Below are positions 1-9,208 of a stretch of 42,312 nt of DNA, one piece after another. The first letter of the stretch is position 1. Every line of letters starts with the position of its first letter. Under the pieces are notes generated by a model. The model worked only from the letters and a program-made list of their open reading frames with translations, ran no database searches and had not been told where the DNA came from. Source of the DNA: Methylobacterium indicum (GTDB taxonomy: Bacteria; Pseudomonadota; Alphaproteobacteria; Rhizobiales; Beijerinckiaceae); the NCBI RefSeq assembly GCF_001043895.1, contig NZ_JTHF01000055.1:1-42312 (forward strand), written 5' to 3'. A program made the translations under genes and the position numbers.

Positions 1-3
1 GCG

Positions 4-29
4 GCCCCCTTCTGGAGTCAGAGGGGGGC
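4..29. terminator. GC-rich hairpin upstream of parB-like gene
   Basis: The arms GCCCCCT and AGGGGGGC pair (one bulge) around a loop of about 11 nt. There is no T tract. It could end transcription of a gene left of the window or lie in the leader of the parB-like gene. Confidence 0.35.
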
Positions 30-94
30 TTCGCCTTCGTGAGGGTTTCGAGGTCGGGAGAGAGCCCGGCCGCCCGAGCCAAGGATGACGAGCC

Positions 95-2338
95 ATGAAC
101 AGGACCAAGGCCGCCGCCAAGATCGCCGCCACCGCCAAGATCGTGCTGACCGAAGCAGCCTCGATCCCGTTCGACAAGCTCAGCCTGTCCCAGGCGAACG
201 TGCGCCGGATCGCCGACGGCATGAGCATCGAGGACCTGGCCGCCGACATCGCCCACCGCGGCCTGCTCCAGTCCCTGAACGTGCGCCCGGTCCTCGACGA
301 GGCTGGCCATGAGACCGGCCGCTACGAGGTGCCGGCCGGCGGGCGCCGCTTCCGCGCGCTCGAGCATCTCGTGACCACCGGCCGGATGGCCAAGACCGTC
401 AAGGTGCCCTGCATCGTGCGCGCGGCCGGCGGCGCGATCAGCGCAACCGAGGACTCGATCGCCGAGAACGCGATGCGCGAGGCCCTGCACCCGCTCGACC
501 AGTACCGGGCGTTCAAGGCGCTCGCCGACACCGGCATGTCCACCGCCGACATCGCGGCGCGCTTCTTCGTCTCGGAGAAGATCGTGACCCAGCGCCTGCG
601 GCTCGCCGGGGTCAGCCCTGCCCTGCTCGAGGCCTACGGTGCCGGCCAGATGACGCTGGAGTGCCTGATCGCCTTCACGGTCACGGAGGACCAGGCGCGC
701 CAGGTGCAGGTCTGGGAGGCGCTCAAGAAGCGCGGCGTCATGAGCAACTGGGCGATCCGCCAGGCCCTGACCGAGCGCACGGTAAGCATGGGGGAGCCGC
801 GCGCCATCTTCGTCGGCCAGGATGCCTACGAGGCCGCCGGCGGCGTGGTCCTGCGTGACCTGTTCACGGAGCGCGGCGAAGAGTGGTTCCAGGATCCCGC
901 GCTGCTCGACCGTCTGGCCGAAGCGAAGCTGGCCGAGTTCGGTGCCACCGTGGCGGCCGAGGGCTGGAAGTGGATCGAGGTGTCGCTCGCGCTGATGAGC
1001 AGCCGCGTCCACGGCCTGCGCGTCCTGCCGACCCGCTCCGATCTGAGCGAGGCGGAGCAGGAGGCCTTCGAGGCGGCCCTGGCCGAGCGCGAGCAGCTCG
1101 ACAACGAGTACGGCTACAGCGACGAGGAGTGGCCCGCCGACGCCGCGGATCGGATGGCTGTGCTGGAGGGTGAGATCGCCAAGTTCGAGGCCCGCGCCGA
1201 GATCTACGACCCGGCCGACATCGCGATCGGCGGCGCCTTCATCACCCTGGATTTCGACGGCACGCCGAAGGTCCGGCGCGGCTATGTCCGGCTGGAGGAC
1301 GAGCCCAAGGAGGAGCCGGAGGCCCAGGCGGGCACGGGCGAGGACACGGCCGCGGGGGCGGCGCCGATCGGCGAGCCGGCCGCGTCTCCCTCGGGCGGGG
1401 CTGCCGCCCCGGCCCCGGCGGTAATGCGCACGGTCATCACGATCGGGGGCAGCGCTGCCCCGCCCGCTCCCGTGGCGGAGCCGGAGGAGGTCGAGCGTCC
1501 GCTCTCCGAGCAGCATCGGACCGAGCTGACCACCTACCGCACCATCGCGCTGCGCGAGGCGCTGGCGGACGACCCCCAGGCCGCGTTCATCGCGGTCCTG
1601 CACGCGATGGTGATCCGCGTCATCGTCACCGCCTACCGCACCGGATCCTGCCTGGAGATCTCGACCTCCTCGTCTCGGCCCGACCATACCGTCCAGGGCC
1701 TCGACGCTTACCGCCCGGCGAGTGCCCTCGACACCCGGCGCGAGGCGTGGGCCCGTCGCCTGCCGGCCGACCACGGGGCGATCTGGGATTTCTTGGTCGA
1801 TCTTAGCTCCGAGGAGCGCACCGAGTTGTTCGCGCTCTGCGCCGGGCTCAGCGTCAACGCGATGCACTCGGCCTACGACCGCCGCCTCGAGGCGATGCCG
1901 CACGCGGATCGGCTGTCTCAGCTTGTCGGGCTCGACATGACCCGCGATTGGAAGCCGACCGCGGTCAACTACTTCAGCCGGGTGACCAAGGGCCGGATCC
2001 TGGAGGCGGTGCGCGAGGCCAATGGCGAGGATACCGCGCGCCTGCTCGAGGGCTTGAAGAAGTCGGAAATGGCGCGCGAGGCCGAGCGCCTGATGGCCGA
2101 CAGCGGCTGGCTGCCCGAGCTCCTGCGCACGCCCGGCCTGACCGCCGAGGTGCCGAGCGTCCCGGTCGACGCTGCCAATCCGGAGGTGACCCCGGCGGTC
2201 GAGGGCGAGGCCCTGCCGGCATTCCTGAGCACCGGCGCGGAGGAGGCCGGGTCCGAGCCGCTTCCGGCCTTCCTTGACGGCGAGGACGGCCCGGGCGACG
2301 GCGATCACGATATGGAGTACGCCATCGCCGCCGAGTGA
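95..2338 (+). CDS. Large ParB/Spo0J-type nuclease-domain protein (plasmid partition-like)
   Basis: Predicted DNA-binding protein of 747 residues with a ParB N-terminal domain. The ParB core shows at residues 35-140: a QANVRR segment, an AGGRRFRALE box (about 81-90, the family's G-RR-RA motif) and ENAMREALHPLDQY (about 124-137). A helix-turn-helix stretch follows (about 147-170, with STADIAARFFVSEKIVTQRL). The middle (about 430-490) is Pro/Ala/Gly-rich and probably disordered. The remainder matches no domain I recognise. Classical ParB is about 300 residues, so this is the long plasmid form found beside strawberry-notch helicase genes in alphaproteobacteria. No parA is adjacent, so segregation is not proven; nicking or regulation are alternatives. 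The start is supported by AAGGA about 9 nt upstream of the ATG. Confidence 0.85.
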   Translation: MNRTKAAAKIAATAKIVLTEAASIPFDKLSLSQANVRRIADGMSIEDLAADIAHRGLLQSLNVRPVLDEAGHETGRYEVPAGGRRFRALEHLVTTGRMAKTVKVPCIVRAAGGAISATEDSIAENAMREALHPLDQYRAFKALADTGMSTADIAARFFVSEKIVTQRLRLAGVSPALLEAYGAGQMTLECLIAFTVTEDQARQVQVWEALKKRGVMSNWAIRQALTERTVSMGEPRAIFVGQDAYEAAGGVVLRDLFTERGEEWFQDPALLDRLAEAKLAEFGATVAAEGWKWIEVSLALMSSRVHGLRVLPTRSDLSEAEQEAFEAALAEREQLDNEYGYSDEEWPADAADRMAVLEGEIAKFEARAEIYDPADIAIGGAFITLDFDGTPKVRRGYVRLEDEPKEEPEAQAGTGEDTAAGAAPIGEPAASPSGGAAAPAPAVMRTVITIGGSAAPPAPVAEPEEVERPLSEQHRTELTTYRTIALREALADDPQAAFIAVLHAMVIRVIVTAYRTGSCLEISTSSSRPDHTVQGLDAYRPASALDTRREAWARRLPADHGAIWDFLVDLSSEERTELFALCAGLSVNAMHSAYDRRLEAMPHADRLSQLVGLDMTRDWKPTAVNYFSRVTKGRILEAVREANGEDTARLLEGLKKSEMAREAERLMADSGWLPELLRTPGLTAEVPSVPVDAANPEVTPAVEGEALPAFLSTGAEEAGSEPLPAFLDGEDGPGDGDHDMEYAIAAE

Positions 2339-2532
2339 GGTCCCATGGGCGGGTGCGGGCCGTGCCCTCGTACCCGTCCCGATCTCCGTCGCTACGAGCG
2401 TCCTGCATGACCGCGGCGGGGTCGGGGCCAATGGGCGAGCCGTAGACCTTCGCCAAAACCGACAGCGGGGAGAGCGTCGCGTGGTGGCGCGGCGTGAAGG
2501 CTAAAGCCCGAGCGCGCCCACGATCCGCACGC

Positions 2533-2552
2533 GCCCGGGCATCAGCCCGGGC
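2533..2552. terminator. Inverted repeat at the 3' end of the mucR-like gene
   Basis: GCCCGGGC occurs twice, separated by four bases, spanning the stop codon of the minus-strand regulator. This gives a strong GC hairpin between convergent genes. There is no T tract, so terminator function is a guess. Confidence 0.35.
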
Positions 2553-3219
2553 TCGCGCCCTGCCCCACCTCGCCCCGCCGGCGCCACCCGGGTCGGGCGA
2601 GATCTGTGCTGTAGGCCTTCGGCTCGGTCGGAATTTCGGCGCCCCGCGCCAAAGCCTTGGCCTGAGCGACGTAGTAGCCACGCGGCTTGGACGTGCTGCG
2701 ATCGTGCTTGCCCAGGCTGCGCTGCCGGGCGAGCTCGGCACGATGCCTGAGGTCGGCTGCCGGCATCATCGGGTAGTCGTCGGGCAGGCCCCACTTCTCG
2801 CGGTAGGCGTCCGGCGTCAGGCCGAACAACCGGAGGTGCCGGGCCAGCATCCGGTAGTGCATCCCATCCTCGAAACAGACGAGGTACGTCTCCTGGACCG
2901 AGTCCGCGATCTCCTTGAGGGAGAGGAGGCGCGCCGGGGCCTGCGGGCGGGGATAGTCCGACGCGATGTAGGACACCTCGGGTCCGGCCGGGGCGATCGC
3001 GGCCGCCGCCGCGGCGGCCTCGAAGTCGCGCGGAGGCCTGAGCGCCTTCGCCACCGTCGTGACGAGCGCAGCGAGAGCACCGGGCGGCAACCGGTTGCCG
3101 GCCACGTATCCCATCACGATCCGAGCCGTGCACACGACAATCTGATCGTGGTTTGTTCTTTGTGGCCGGCTCAACCAACGAATCCCTCCGCTGTGTCTGA
3201 CTGTTTCATGCAAGCGCAT
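2542..3219 (-). CDS. Ros/MucR-family transcriptional regulator with degenerate zinc site
   Basis: DNA-binding regulator related to Ros/MucR. The N-terminal part carries the family's helical segment (IVVCTARIVMGYVAGN). The core has CFED, then RHL nine residues later, then LTPDAYREKWGLPDDYPM and a basic LARQRSLGKHDR tail, as in MucR. Ros uses a Cys2His2 zinc site. Here the second Cys is Asp (C-x2-D) and the last His position reads LRLF with no His, so zinc binding is doubtful; metal-free family members are known. The start is uncertain: this ATG has no clear ribosome site, and a TTG at 3237 or a start nearer the conserved segment is possible. It faces away from the strawberry-notch gene, so it may control that promoter region. 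The tail after about residue 165 is unassigned. Confidence 0.8.
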   Translation of the reverse strand: MRLHETVRHSGGIRWLSRPQRTNHDQIVVCTARIVMGYVAGNRLPPGALAALVTTVAKALRPPRDFEAAAAAAAIAPAGPEVSYIASDYPRPQAPARLLSLKEIADSVQETYLVCFEDGMHYRMLARHLRLFGLTPDAYREKWGLPDDYPMMPAADLRHRAELARQRSLGKHDRSTSKPRGYYVAQAKALARGAEIPTEPKAYSTDLARPGWRRRGEVGQGASPG

Positions 3220-3418
3220 GACTCGGCCACTGGTCAATGGTCTTAACCATTCCGCAGGGAAGTGACTGTGTGGAACGGCGCCCGGTGTGTCCGCGATACT
3301 GCACTGCAGGAATAAAATTCCGTGCGCTGAGAGGAAGAGGAGCCCTGTCGGAGATTAAGCCGGCGCGAGGACGAGAGAGAGCCCCGCGGCCCGGTATGAT
3401 CTGACAGGAGCCGCGCCT

Positions 3419-6400
3419 ATGAACTTCTCGATCAGCGCCAAGGACTTCCAGGCCAGCACCGCCCTCACCCCGAGCCCGACCGCCATCGTCGAGGCTGGCA
3501 CCCGCCTCGCTGACGCGCTGGCGCAGGGCCGGGCGATCGAGACCGCCGCCCTGCGGGCGGCGATGGAGGCTGCCTGCGGCGGCAGCGACGTCTCGGGCCT
3601 GTGGCTGTGGAAGGACGCCTACGAGGCCGGCGAGGTCGCCCAGGTGCTGTTCCTGCGCCGGTTCTGGCCGGCGATCCGCGCCAAGGCCACGACCCCGGCC
3701 GCCCGGCTCGCGATGCTCGCCCGGATCGCCGGCATGCTGCCGACCCACACCCGGCGCAGCGAGGAGAGCGAGGCGCTCCAGCAGTTCTCGACCCCGCTTC
3801 CGATCGGCTACGTCGCGGCGCTCGCCTGCGGGTTGCGGCCGGGCGACGTGGTGCTGGAGCCGTCGGCCGGAGCGGGCCTGCTCGCGATCCACGCCGAGTT
3901 GGCGAGCGCGCGCCTCCACCTCAACGAGCTGGCCGCGACCCGGTCGGGCCTGCTCACGGCCCTCTACCCGGCGGCTAGCGTCACGCAGCTCGACGCGGCG
4001 CAGATCCACGATCGCCTGGCCGAGGACGTGGCGCCCACCGTGGTCCTGATGAACCCGCCGTTCTCGGTCGCGGCCCATGTCGAGGGCCGCTATCGCGACG
4101 CGACCGGCGATCACCTGCGCTCGGCCCTCGCCCGCCTGCCGCGAGGCGGGCGCCTGGTCGCCATCACCGCCGACAGCTTCCGGCCCGATCGCCCGGCCGC
4201 GGCCAAGGCCTTCGCGGCGCTCGGCGACCGCGGCGGGCGGATGGTGTTCTCGGCCGGGCTGTCGGGCCGCGCCTACGCCAAGCACGGCACCACCGTCGAC
4301 GTGCGCCTCTCCGTGTTCGATCGCTTGCCCGACGGCGAGGCGGGCCCGCACGTCGCACCGCTCGGGCTCATGGACGACCCGGCCGGGCTGCTGACCGCCG
4401 TCCTGGCGCATGTCCCGGCCCGCCTGGAGCCAGTCGCCGTACCGGCTCGCCGGGCCACGATCCCGGGCCTTTCCCGCAAGGCGGTGCCGGCCGCGCGCAC
4501 GGTCCCCTCGCCTCGAGCCGCCGCCGCGGCGGCTCCCGACGTGACCGCCTCGGAAGTAGCCTACACGGTGATCGAGGAGCTGCCCGCCACGCTCGCGGTC
4601 GAGGCCGCCCTGTACGAGGCCTACGCCCTGGAGACCCTGCGGATCGCGGGCGCCCACCCGCACCCGACGCCGCTGGTCCAGTCGACCGCCATGGCCTCGG
4701 TCCGCCTGCCCCGGCCGAGCTATGCCCCGCGCCTGCCGGCCGCGGTCGTCTCGGCCGGCCTGCTCTCGGAATGCCAGCTCGAGACCGTGATCTACGCCGG
4801 CGCGGCGCATTCCGGCCATCTGCCCGGTCACTGGACGGTCGACGAGACCGGCACCCTCCTCTCCGCCGCAGCCGCGGGGGCCGAGGGCGCCGTGCGCTTC
4901 CGCCAGGGCTTCTTCCTCGGCGACGGGACCGGCGCGGGCAAGGGCCGCCAGGTCGCCGGCGTCATCCTCGACAACTGGAGCCAGGGCCGCCGCAAGGCGC
5001 TCTGGATCTCCAAGAACGAGGCGCTCCTTGAGGATGCGCGGCGGGACTGGCGCCACCTCGGCCAGGAGCCGCTCCAGATCGTGCCGCTGTCGCGGTTCGC
5101 GCCGGGCAAGCCGATCACTCTCCCCGAGGGCATCCTGTTCACGACCTTCGCCACGCTCCGCGGCACCGGGCGGAACGGGTCGGGCTCGCGCCTCGACCAG
5201 ATCCTCACCTGGCTCGGGCCCGATTTCGACGGCGTGATCGCGCTCGACGAGGCGCACGCGCTCGCCAACGCGGCGGCGGGCTCGGGCGACCGCGGCGTGG
5301 TCGAGGCCTCGCAGCAGGGTAAGGCGGGGCTGGCTCTACAATATCGAATGCCTGATGCGCGCGTACTATACGTGAGCGCCACCGGCGCGGTCACGGTCGA
5401 GAAGCTGGCTTACGCCCACCGGCTCGGGCTGTGGGGCGGCGGGGCGTTCCCGTTCCCGACCCGGTCGGACTTCGTCTCGGCGATGGACCAGGGCGGCCTG
5501 GCCGCCATGGAGGTGCTGGCGCGCGATCTGAAGGCGCTCGGCCTCTACACCGCCCGCTCGCTGTCCTACGCCGGCGTTGAGGTCGAGATGCTGGAGCACA
5601 CGCTCAGCCCCACGCAGACGGCGATCTACGACGCCTACGCCGACGCGTTCCAGGTCATCCACACCAACCTCGATGCCGCGCTGAAGGCCTCGGGCGTCAC
5701 CGGAGAGAGCGGTACCCTGAACCGCAACGCCAAGTCCGCGGCGCGCTCGGCCTTCGAGTCGAGCAAGCAGCGCTTCTTCAACCACCTGCTGACGGCGATG
5801 AAGTGCCCGTCGCTGATTGCGGCGATCGAGGCGGGGATCGAGGCCGGCCACGCGGCGGTGGTCCAGATCGTTTCGACCGGCGAGGCGCTGATGGAGCGGC
5901 GCTTGGCCGAGATCCCCTCGGAGGAGTGGGGCGACCTCCAGGTCGACGTCACGCCGCGCGAGTACGTCATCGACTACCTCAAGCACGCCTTCCCGACCCA
6001 GCTCTACGAGCCGTTCTCCGACGCCGACGGCAACATCCAGTCCCGGCCGGCCGTCGACGAGGCGGGCCAGCCCGTCCTGTGCCGCGAGGCCGTCGAGACC
6101 CGCGACGCGCTGATCGAGCACCTGTGCGGGCTCGAGCCCGTACAGTCGGCCCTCGACCAGATCCTGCACCACTTCGGCACCGAGGTGGTGGCCGAGGTGA
6201 CCGGCCGCTCGCGCCGGATCGTGCGCCAGGCGGGCAAGGACGGCGTCGATCGCCTGGTGCTCCAGAACCGGCCGGCGACCGCCAACCTCGGCGAGACGCA
6301 GGCCTTCCAGGACGACGAGAAGCGGATCCTGGTGTTCTCGGATGCCGGCGGCACGGGGCGCAGCTACCACGCCGACCGCGGCGCGAAGAACCAGCGCCCT

Positions 6401-7774
6401 CGCGTTCACTACCTGCTCGAGGCGGGCTGGAAGGCGGATGCCGCCGTGCAGGGCCTCGGCCGCACCAACCGCACGAACCAAGCTCAGCCGCCGCGGTTTC
6501 GCCCGGTGACGACCGACGTGAAGGGCGAGAAGCGCTTCCTGAGCACGATCGCCCGGCGCCTCGACACCCTCGGCGCCATCACCCGCGGCCAGCGCCAGAC
6601 CGGCGGCCAGGGGCTGTTCCGGCCGCAGGACAATCTGGAGGGGCCCTACGCGGCGACGGCCTTGCGCCAGCTCTATTGGGCGATCGTGCGGGGCGAGATC
6701 GAGGGCTGCCCGCTCAAGGTGTTCGAGGCGATGACCGGGCTGGCCCTCACCTCGGACGCCGGCCACGTCCTCGACGAACTGCCGCCGATCGGCCGCTTCC
6801 TCAACCGCGTGCTGGCGCTCCGCATCGCGGTCCAGAACATCCTGTTCACGGCGTTCGAGGAGCGGCTGGCCCAGGTGATCGAGGGCGCGATCTCGGCCGG
6901 GGTCTACGATGTCGGCGTCGAGGTGCTGACCGCTGAGAGCTTCACGGTGACGGACCGCGAGGTGGCCTATACCCACCCGGCGAGCGGCGCGCACACCCAC
7001 CTCCTGACCATCGCCGAGCGCCGCCGGCTGCGGCCGCTCGACCTCGCCGCGGCCCACGAGATGATCGCCGAGGGCTACCGCCCGGTGCTCAATGCCCGAT
7101 CCGGCCGGCCGGCGCTGATGGGCAAGGCGGCGAGCGAGACGCGCGAGGACGGCTCGGTGGTGGCGCGGGTCCGCCTGGTGCGCCCGCTCCAGCGCCAGCT
7201 CCTCGACCGCGACCAGTACGCCCGGTCGTCGTTCGAGGAGGTCCCGGCCGAGGCCTTCGCCGCCGCGTGGCAGGCCGAGCTTGCCGCCCTGCCCGAGTTC
7301 GACGAGCGCACCCTCTACGTGGTCACCGGGCTCCTCCTGCCGATCTGGGATCGCCTGCCCGGCATCGACATGCGGGTGTTCCGCCTCGTGACCGACGCGG
7401 GCGAACGCATCGTCGGGCGCGTGGTCGACCCGGAGGACCTGCACGTCACCCGCGAGAAGCTGAACCTCGGCGCCGGCACCGCCATGGCCCCGGCCGACGC
7501 CTACGCGGCCGTGCTCGGGGGCCGTGCCAGCCTCCAGCTCACCGGCGGGCTCCAGGTGAAGAGAGTCCGAGTGATGAGTGAGCACCGCATCGAGTTGATC
7601 GGGGTGAGCGAGAGCGCGCGGGCGGCCTTGAAGACCATCGGCCTGTTTTCCGAAGTGATCTCGTTTCGTACGCGTCTGTTCATCCCGGTCGGAGAGAGTG
7701 GGGCCACCATCCTGGCCGCCGTCATCGAGCGCTATGCACTGTTACGTTGCGTCGCCGCTCACGCTCACGCTTAA
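3419..7774 (+). CDS. Strawberry-notch-type helicase fused to DNA methyltransferase
   Basis: Predicted 1451-residue methyltransferase-helicase fusion. The N-terminal methyltransferase has an AdoMet site LEPSAGAGLL (about 146-155) and the catalytic NPPF motif (212-215), as in adenine-N6 or cytosine-N4 enzymes. The ATPase part has a P-loop GDGTGAGKGR (501-510), a DEAH box (610-613), and a C-terminal helicase half with GGTGRS and GLGRTNRTNQ (about 975-1020, the arginine motif VI). This domain order is the strawberry-notch helicase of alphaproteobacterial plasmids and resembles the methylase-helicase 'polyvalent' proteins of phages and conjugative elements, some of which protect incoming DNA from restriction. 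That role here is inference. The start has AGGAG about 9 nt upstream of the ATG. It overlaps by one base (TAATG) an in-frame ATG for the next gene, which suggests an operon. Confidence 0.9.
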   Translation: MNFSISAKDFQASTALTPSPTAIVEAGTRLADALAQGRAIETAALRAAMEAACGGSDVSGLWLWKDAYEAGEVAQVLFLRRFWPAIRAKATTPAARLAMLARIAGMLPTHTRRSEESEALQQFSTPLPIGYVAALACGLRPGDVVLEPSAGAGLLAIHAELASARLHLNELAATRSGLLTALYPAASVTQLDAAQIHDRLAEDVAPTVVLMNPPFSVAAHVEGRYRDATGDHLRSALARLPRGGRLVAITADSFRPDRPAAAKAFAALGDRGGRMVFSAGLSGRAYAKHGTTVDVRLSVFDRLPDGEAGPHVAPLGLMDDPAGLLTAVLAHVPARLEPVAVPARRATIPGLSRKAVPAARTVPSPRAAAAAAPDVTASEVAYTVIEELPATLAVEAALYEAYALETLRIAGAHPHPTPLVQSTAMASVRLPRPSYAPRLPAAVVSAGLLSECQLETVIYAGAAHSGHLPGHWTVDETGTLLSAAAAGAEGAVRFRQGFFLGDGTGAGKGRQVAGVILDNWSQGRRKALWISKNEALLEDARRDWRHLGQEPLQIVPLSRFAPGKPITLPEGILFTTFATLRGTGRNGSGSRLDQILTWLGPDFDGVIALDEAHALANAAAGSGDRGVVEASQQGKAGLALQYRMPDARVLYVSATGAVTVEKLAYAHRLGLWGGGAFPFPTRSDFVSAMDQGGLAAMEVLARDLKALGLYTARSLSYAGVEVEMLEHTLSPTQTAIYDAYADAFQVIHTNLDAALKASGVTGESGTLNRNAKSAARSAFESSKQRFFNHLLTAMKCPSLIAAIEAGIEAGHAAVVQIVSTGEALMERRLAEIPSEEWGDLQVDVTPREYVIDYLKHAFPTQLYEPFSDADGNIQSRPAVDEAGQPVLCREAVETRDALIEHLCGLEPVQSALDQILHHFGTEVVAEVTGRSRRIVRQAGKDGVDRLVLQNRPATANLGETQAFQDDEKRILVFSDAGGTGRSYHADRGAKNQRPRVHYLLEAGWKADAAVQGLGRTNRTNQAQPPRFRPVTTDVKGEKRFLSTIARRLDTLGAITRGQRQTGGQGLFRPQDNLEGPYAATALRQLYWAIVRGEIEGCPLKVFEAMTGLALTSDAGHVLDELPPIGRFLNRVLALRIAVQNILFTAFEERLAQVIEGAISAGVYDVGVEVLTAESFTVTDREVAYTHPASGAHTHLLTIAERRRLRPLDLAAAHEMIAEGYRPVLNARSGRPALMGKAASETREDGSVVARVRLVRPLQRQLLDRDQYARSSFEEVPAEAFAAAWQAELAALPEFDERTLYVVTGLLLPIWDRLPGIDMRVFRLVTDAGERIVGRVVDPEDLHVTREKLNLGAGTAMAPADAYAAVLGGRASLQLTGGLQVKRVRVMSEHRIELIGVSESARAALKTIGLFSEVISFRTRLFIPVGESGATILAAVIERYALLRCVAAHAHA

Positions 7775-7800
7775 TGCACGAACCCGACGCAAGGCCGACC

Positions 7801-8862
7801 ATGCCGATCCATCCCACCGCCGCGGATCTCTCCCGCCAGCTCGCCGACAACGTCGAGGCGTTCTGCCTGCGCTACCTCTCGAACGGCTACCGCTCCGGCC
7901 GCTGGTGGTGCGTGGGCGACGTGTTCAACAGCGATGGCGGGTCGATGTACGTGCGGCTCACCGGGCCGAGCACTGGCAAGGGTGCGCGCGGCAAGTGGAC
8001 CGACGCCGCGACGGGCGAGCACGGCGACCTCCTCGACGTGATCCGGATGCAGCAGGGCGAGGACTGGAAAGCTGCCGTGGCCGAAGCCCGAGCCTTCCTG
8101 AGCCTAACCCAGCCGCCGGTGCCGGAGCGGGCCCGTCCGCTGCCGGAGGCGCGCGACACGGTCGAGTCGGCCCGTCGCATGCTGCGCTACGGCCGGCCTG
8201 TCCCCGGCACGGTCGCGGCGGCCTACCTGCGCTCACGCGGGCTCGAGCACGCGATCGACCAGCCGGCCTTGCGCTTCCACCCACGCTGCCTGTACCGGCC
8301 CTCGGCTAAGGAGCCGGCGGGCCCTGACACCCATCACCCGGCGATGCTCGCTAGCGTGACCGACCTGTCGGGCGCCGTGACGGCGGTCGGCCGGACCTGG
8401 CTTTCCCCGGACGGCCATGACAAGGCGGCCGTACACGACCAGCGGCGGACGCTCGGCAACCAGCTCGGCCACGGCGTGCGCTTCCCCGGCACGGTGCCCG
8501 AGGTGATGGTGGCCGGCGAGGGCGTGGAGACGGTGCTGTCGGTCCAGCGCGTCCTGCCGGCGGTGCCGCACGTCGCCGCCCTGTCGGGAGCCCACCTCGC
8601 CGCCCTGATCCTCCCTCCCGGCCTGCGCCACCTCTACATCGCCCGCGACGCCGATCCAGCCGGCGAGCGGGGGGCCGCGATCCTGCGCCAGCGCGCCGAG
8701 GCCGCCGGCATCCTGGTGGGCGTGCTGGATCCCCGCGAGGACGACTTCAACCGCGACCTCTGCCACCTCGGCCCGCGAGATCTCGCTCTGCTGCTCGCGC
8801 CCCAGCTCGACCCGAACCATGCCGTGGCCTTCCTCCAGTTCGAGGAGGCCTTGGCAGCCTGA
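7801..8862 (+). CDS. Toprim-domain protein (plasmid primase-like)
   Basis: Predicted nucleic-acid enzyme of 353 residues. The N-terminal region has GRWWCVGDVFN, KGARGKWTDAATGEHGDLLDV, typical of the zinc-free primase-like module (DUF7146 type) in alphaproteobacterial plasmid proteins. The C-terminal Toprim fold shows the catalytic Glu in VAGEGVETVLS and the Asp pair in LYIARDADPAGERGA. No helicase domain is attached. The start used here matches where relatives begin (before the AADLSRQLADN stretch). An in-frame ATG at 7774, overlapping the stop of the preceding helicase gene, is an alternative and would add nine residues. It sits directly downstream of the strawberry-notch gene, so the two are likely co-transcribed. 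Priming activity is inferred from the Toprim motifs alone. Confidence 0.85.
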   Translation: MPIHPTAADLSRQLADNVEAFCLRYLSNGYRSGRWWCVGDVFNSDGGSMYVRLTGPSTGKGARGKWTDAATGEHGDLLDVIRMQQGEDWKAAVAEARAFLSLTQPPVPERARPLPEARDTVESARRMLRYGRPVPGTVAAAYLRSRGLEHAIDQPALRFHPRCLYRPSAKEPAGPDTHHPAMLASVTDLSGAVTAVGRTWLSPDGHDKAAVHDQRRTLGNQLGHGVRFPGTVPEVMVAGEGVETVLSVQRVLPAVPHVAALSGAHLAALILPPGLRHLYIARDADPAGERGAAILRQRAEAAGILVGVLDPREDDFNRDLCHLGPRDLALLLAPQLDPNHAVAFLQFEEALAA

Positions 8863-8995
8863 TCCGCGTAGCCCTGGGTTGAGGGCGGACCCGCGAGGCA
8901 GCCATGGGCCGCGAGAGAGGCTTGCATCCACGGCCTTCTTCAGAGGGCGACTGATGCCGGGTCGGGGGACCTTGGGCGCAACGGCCTTCGTCCGA

Positions 8996-9045
8996 CGATT
9001 TTCCGCCGCCGCCTGACGGCGGCTTTGCATCGCGAAGCAAAATCG
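8996..9045. repeat. Palindromic intergenic repeat, copy 1, with internal terminator
   Basis: The outer arms CGATTTT (8996-9002) and AAAATCG (9039-9045) enclose a hairpin GCCGCC-TGAC-GGCGGC followed by TTT (9008-9026), a likely terminator for the Toprim gene. A related palindrome lies at 25988-26037, and both are followed by a shared GTCCTCCGCTG-CGCTCCGGCC stretch. The 346-nt gap 8863-9208 otherwise shows no gene. Confidence 0.5.
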
Positions 9046-9208
9046 ACGGCCGACGAGCCGTCCTCCGCTGACGCTCCGGCCCGCGTGGCCGCATCGCAAG
9101 CGGTGCGATGCGGATCCTCGCGCGGGTGCGCCCGGCCCCCGAGCCCGGCCTTGGGTCGCCATGAAGGCCGCGATGGACGCAGGCCCCCAGGACCCCGAGG
9201 AGCCCCCG

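Noticed and set aside
3206..5257. 683-codon open frame antisense to the strawberry-notch gene
   Set aside because: Arg/Gly/Ala-rich, no motifs, and fully opposite a gene with clear catalytic motifs. A typical antisense artefact of very high GC content.
5366..7585. 739-codon open frame antisense to the strawberry-notch helicase
   Set aside because: Same artefact type: low-complexity basic composition and no family features.
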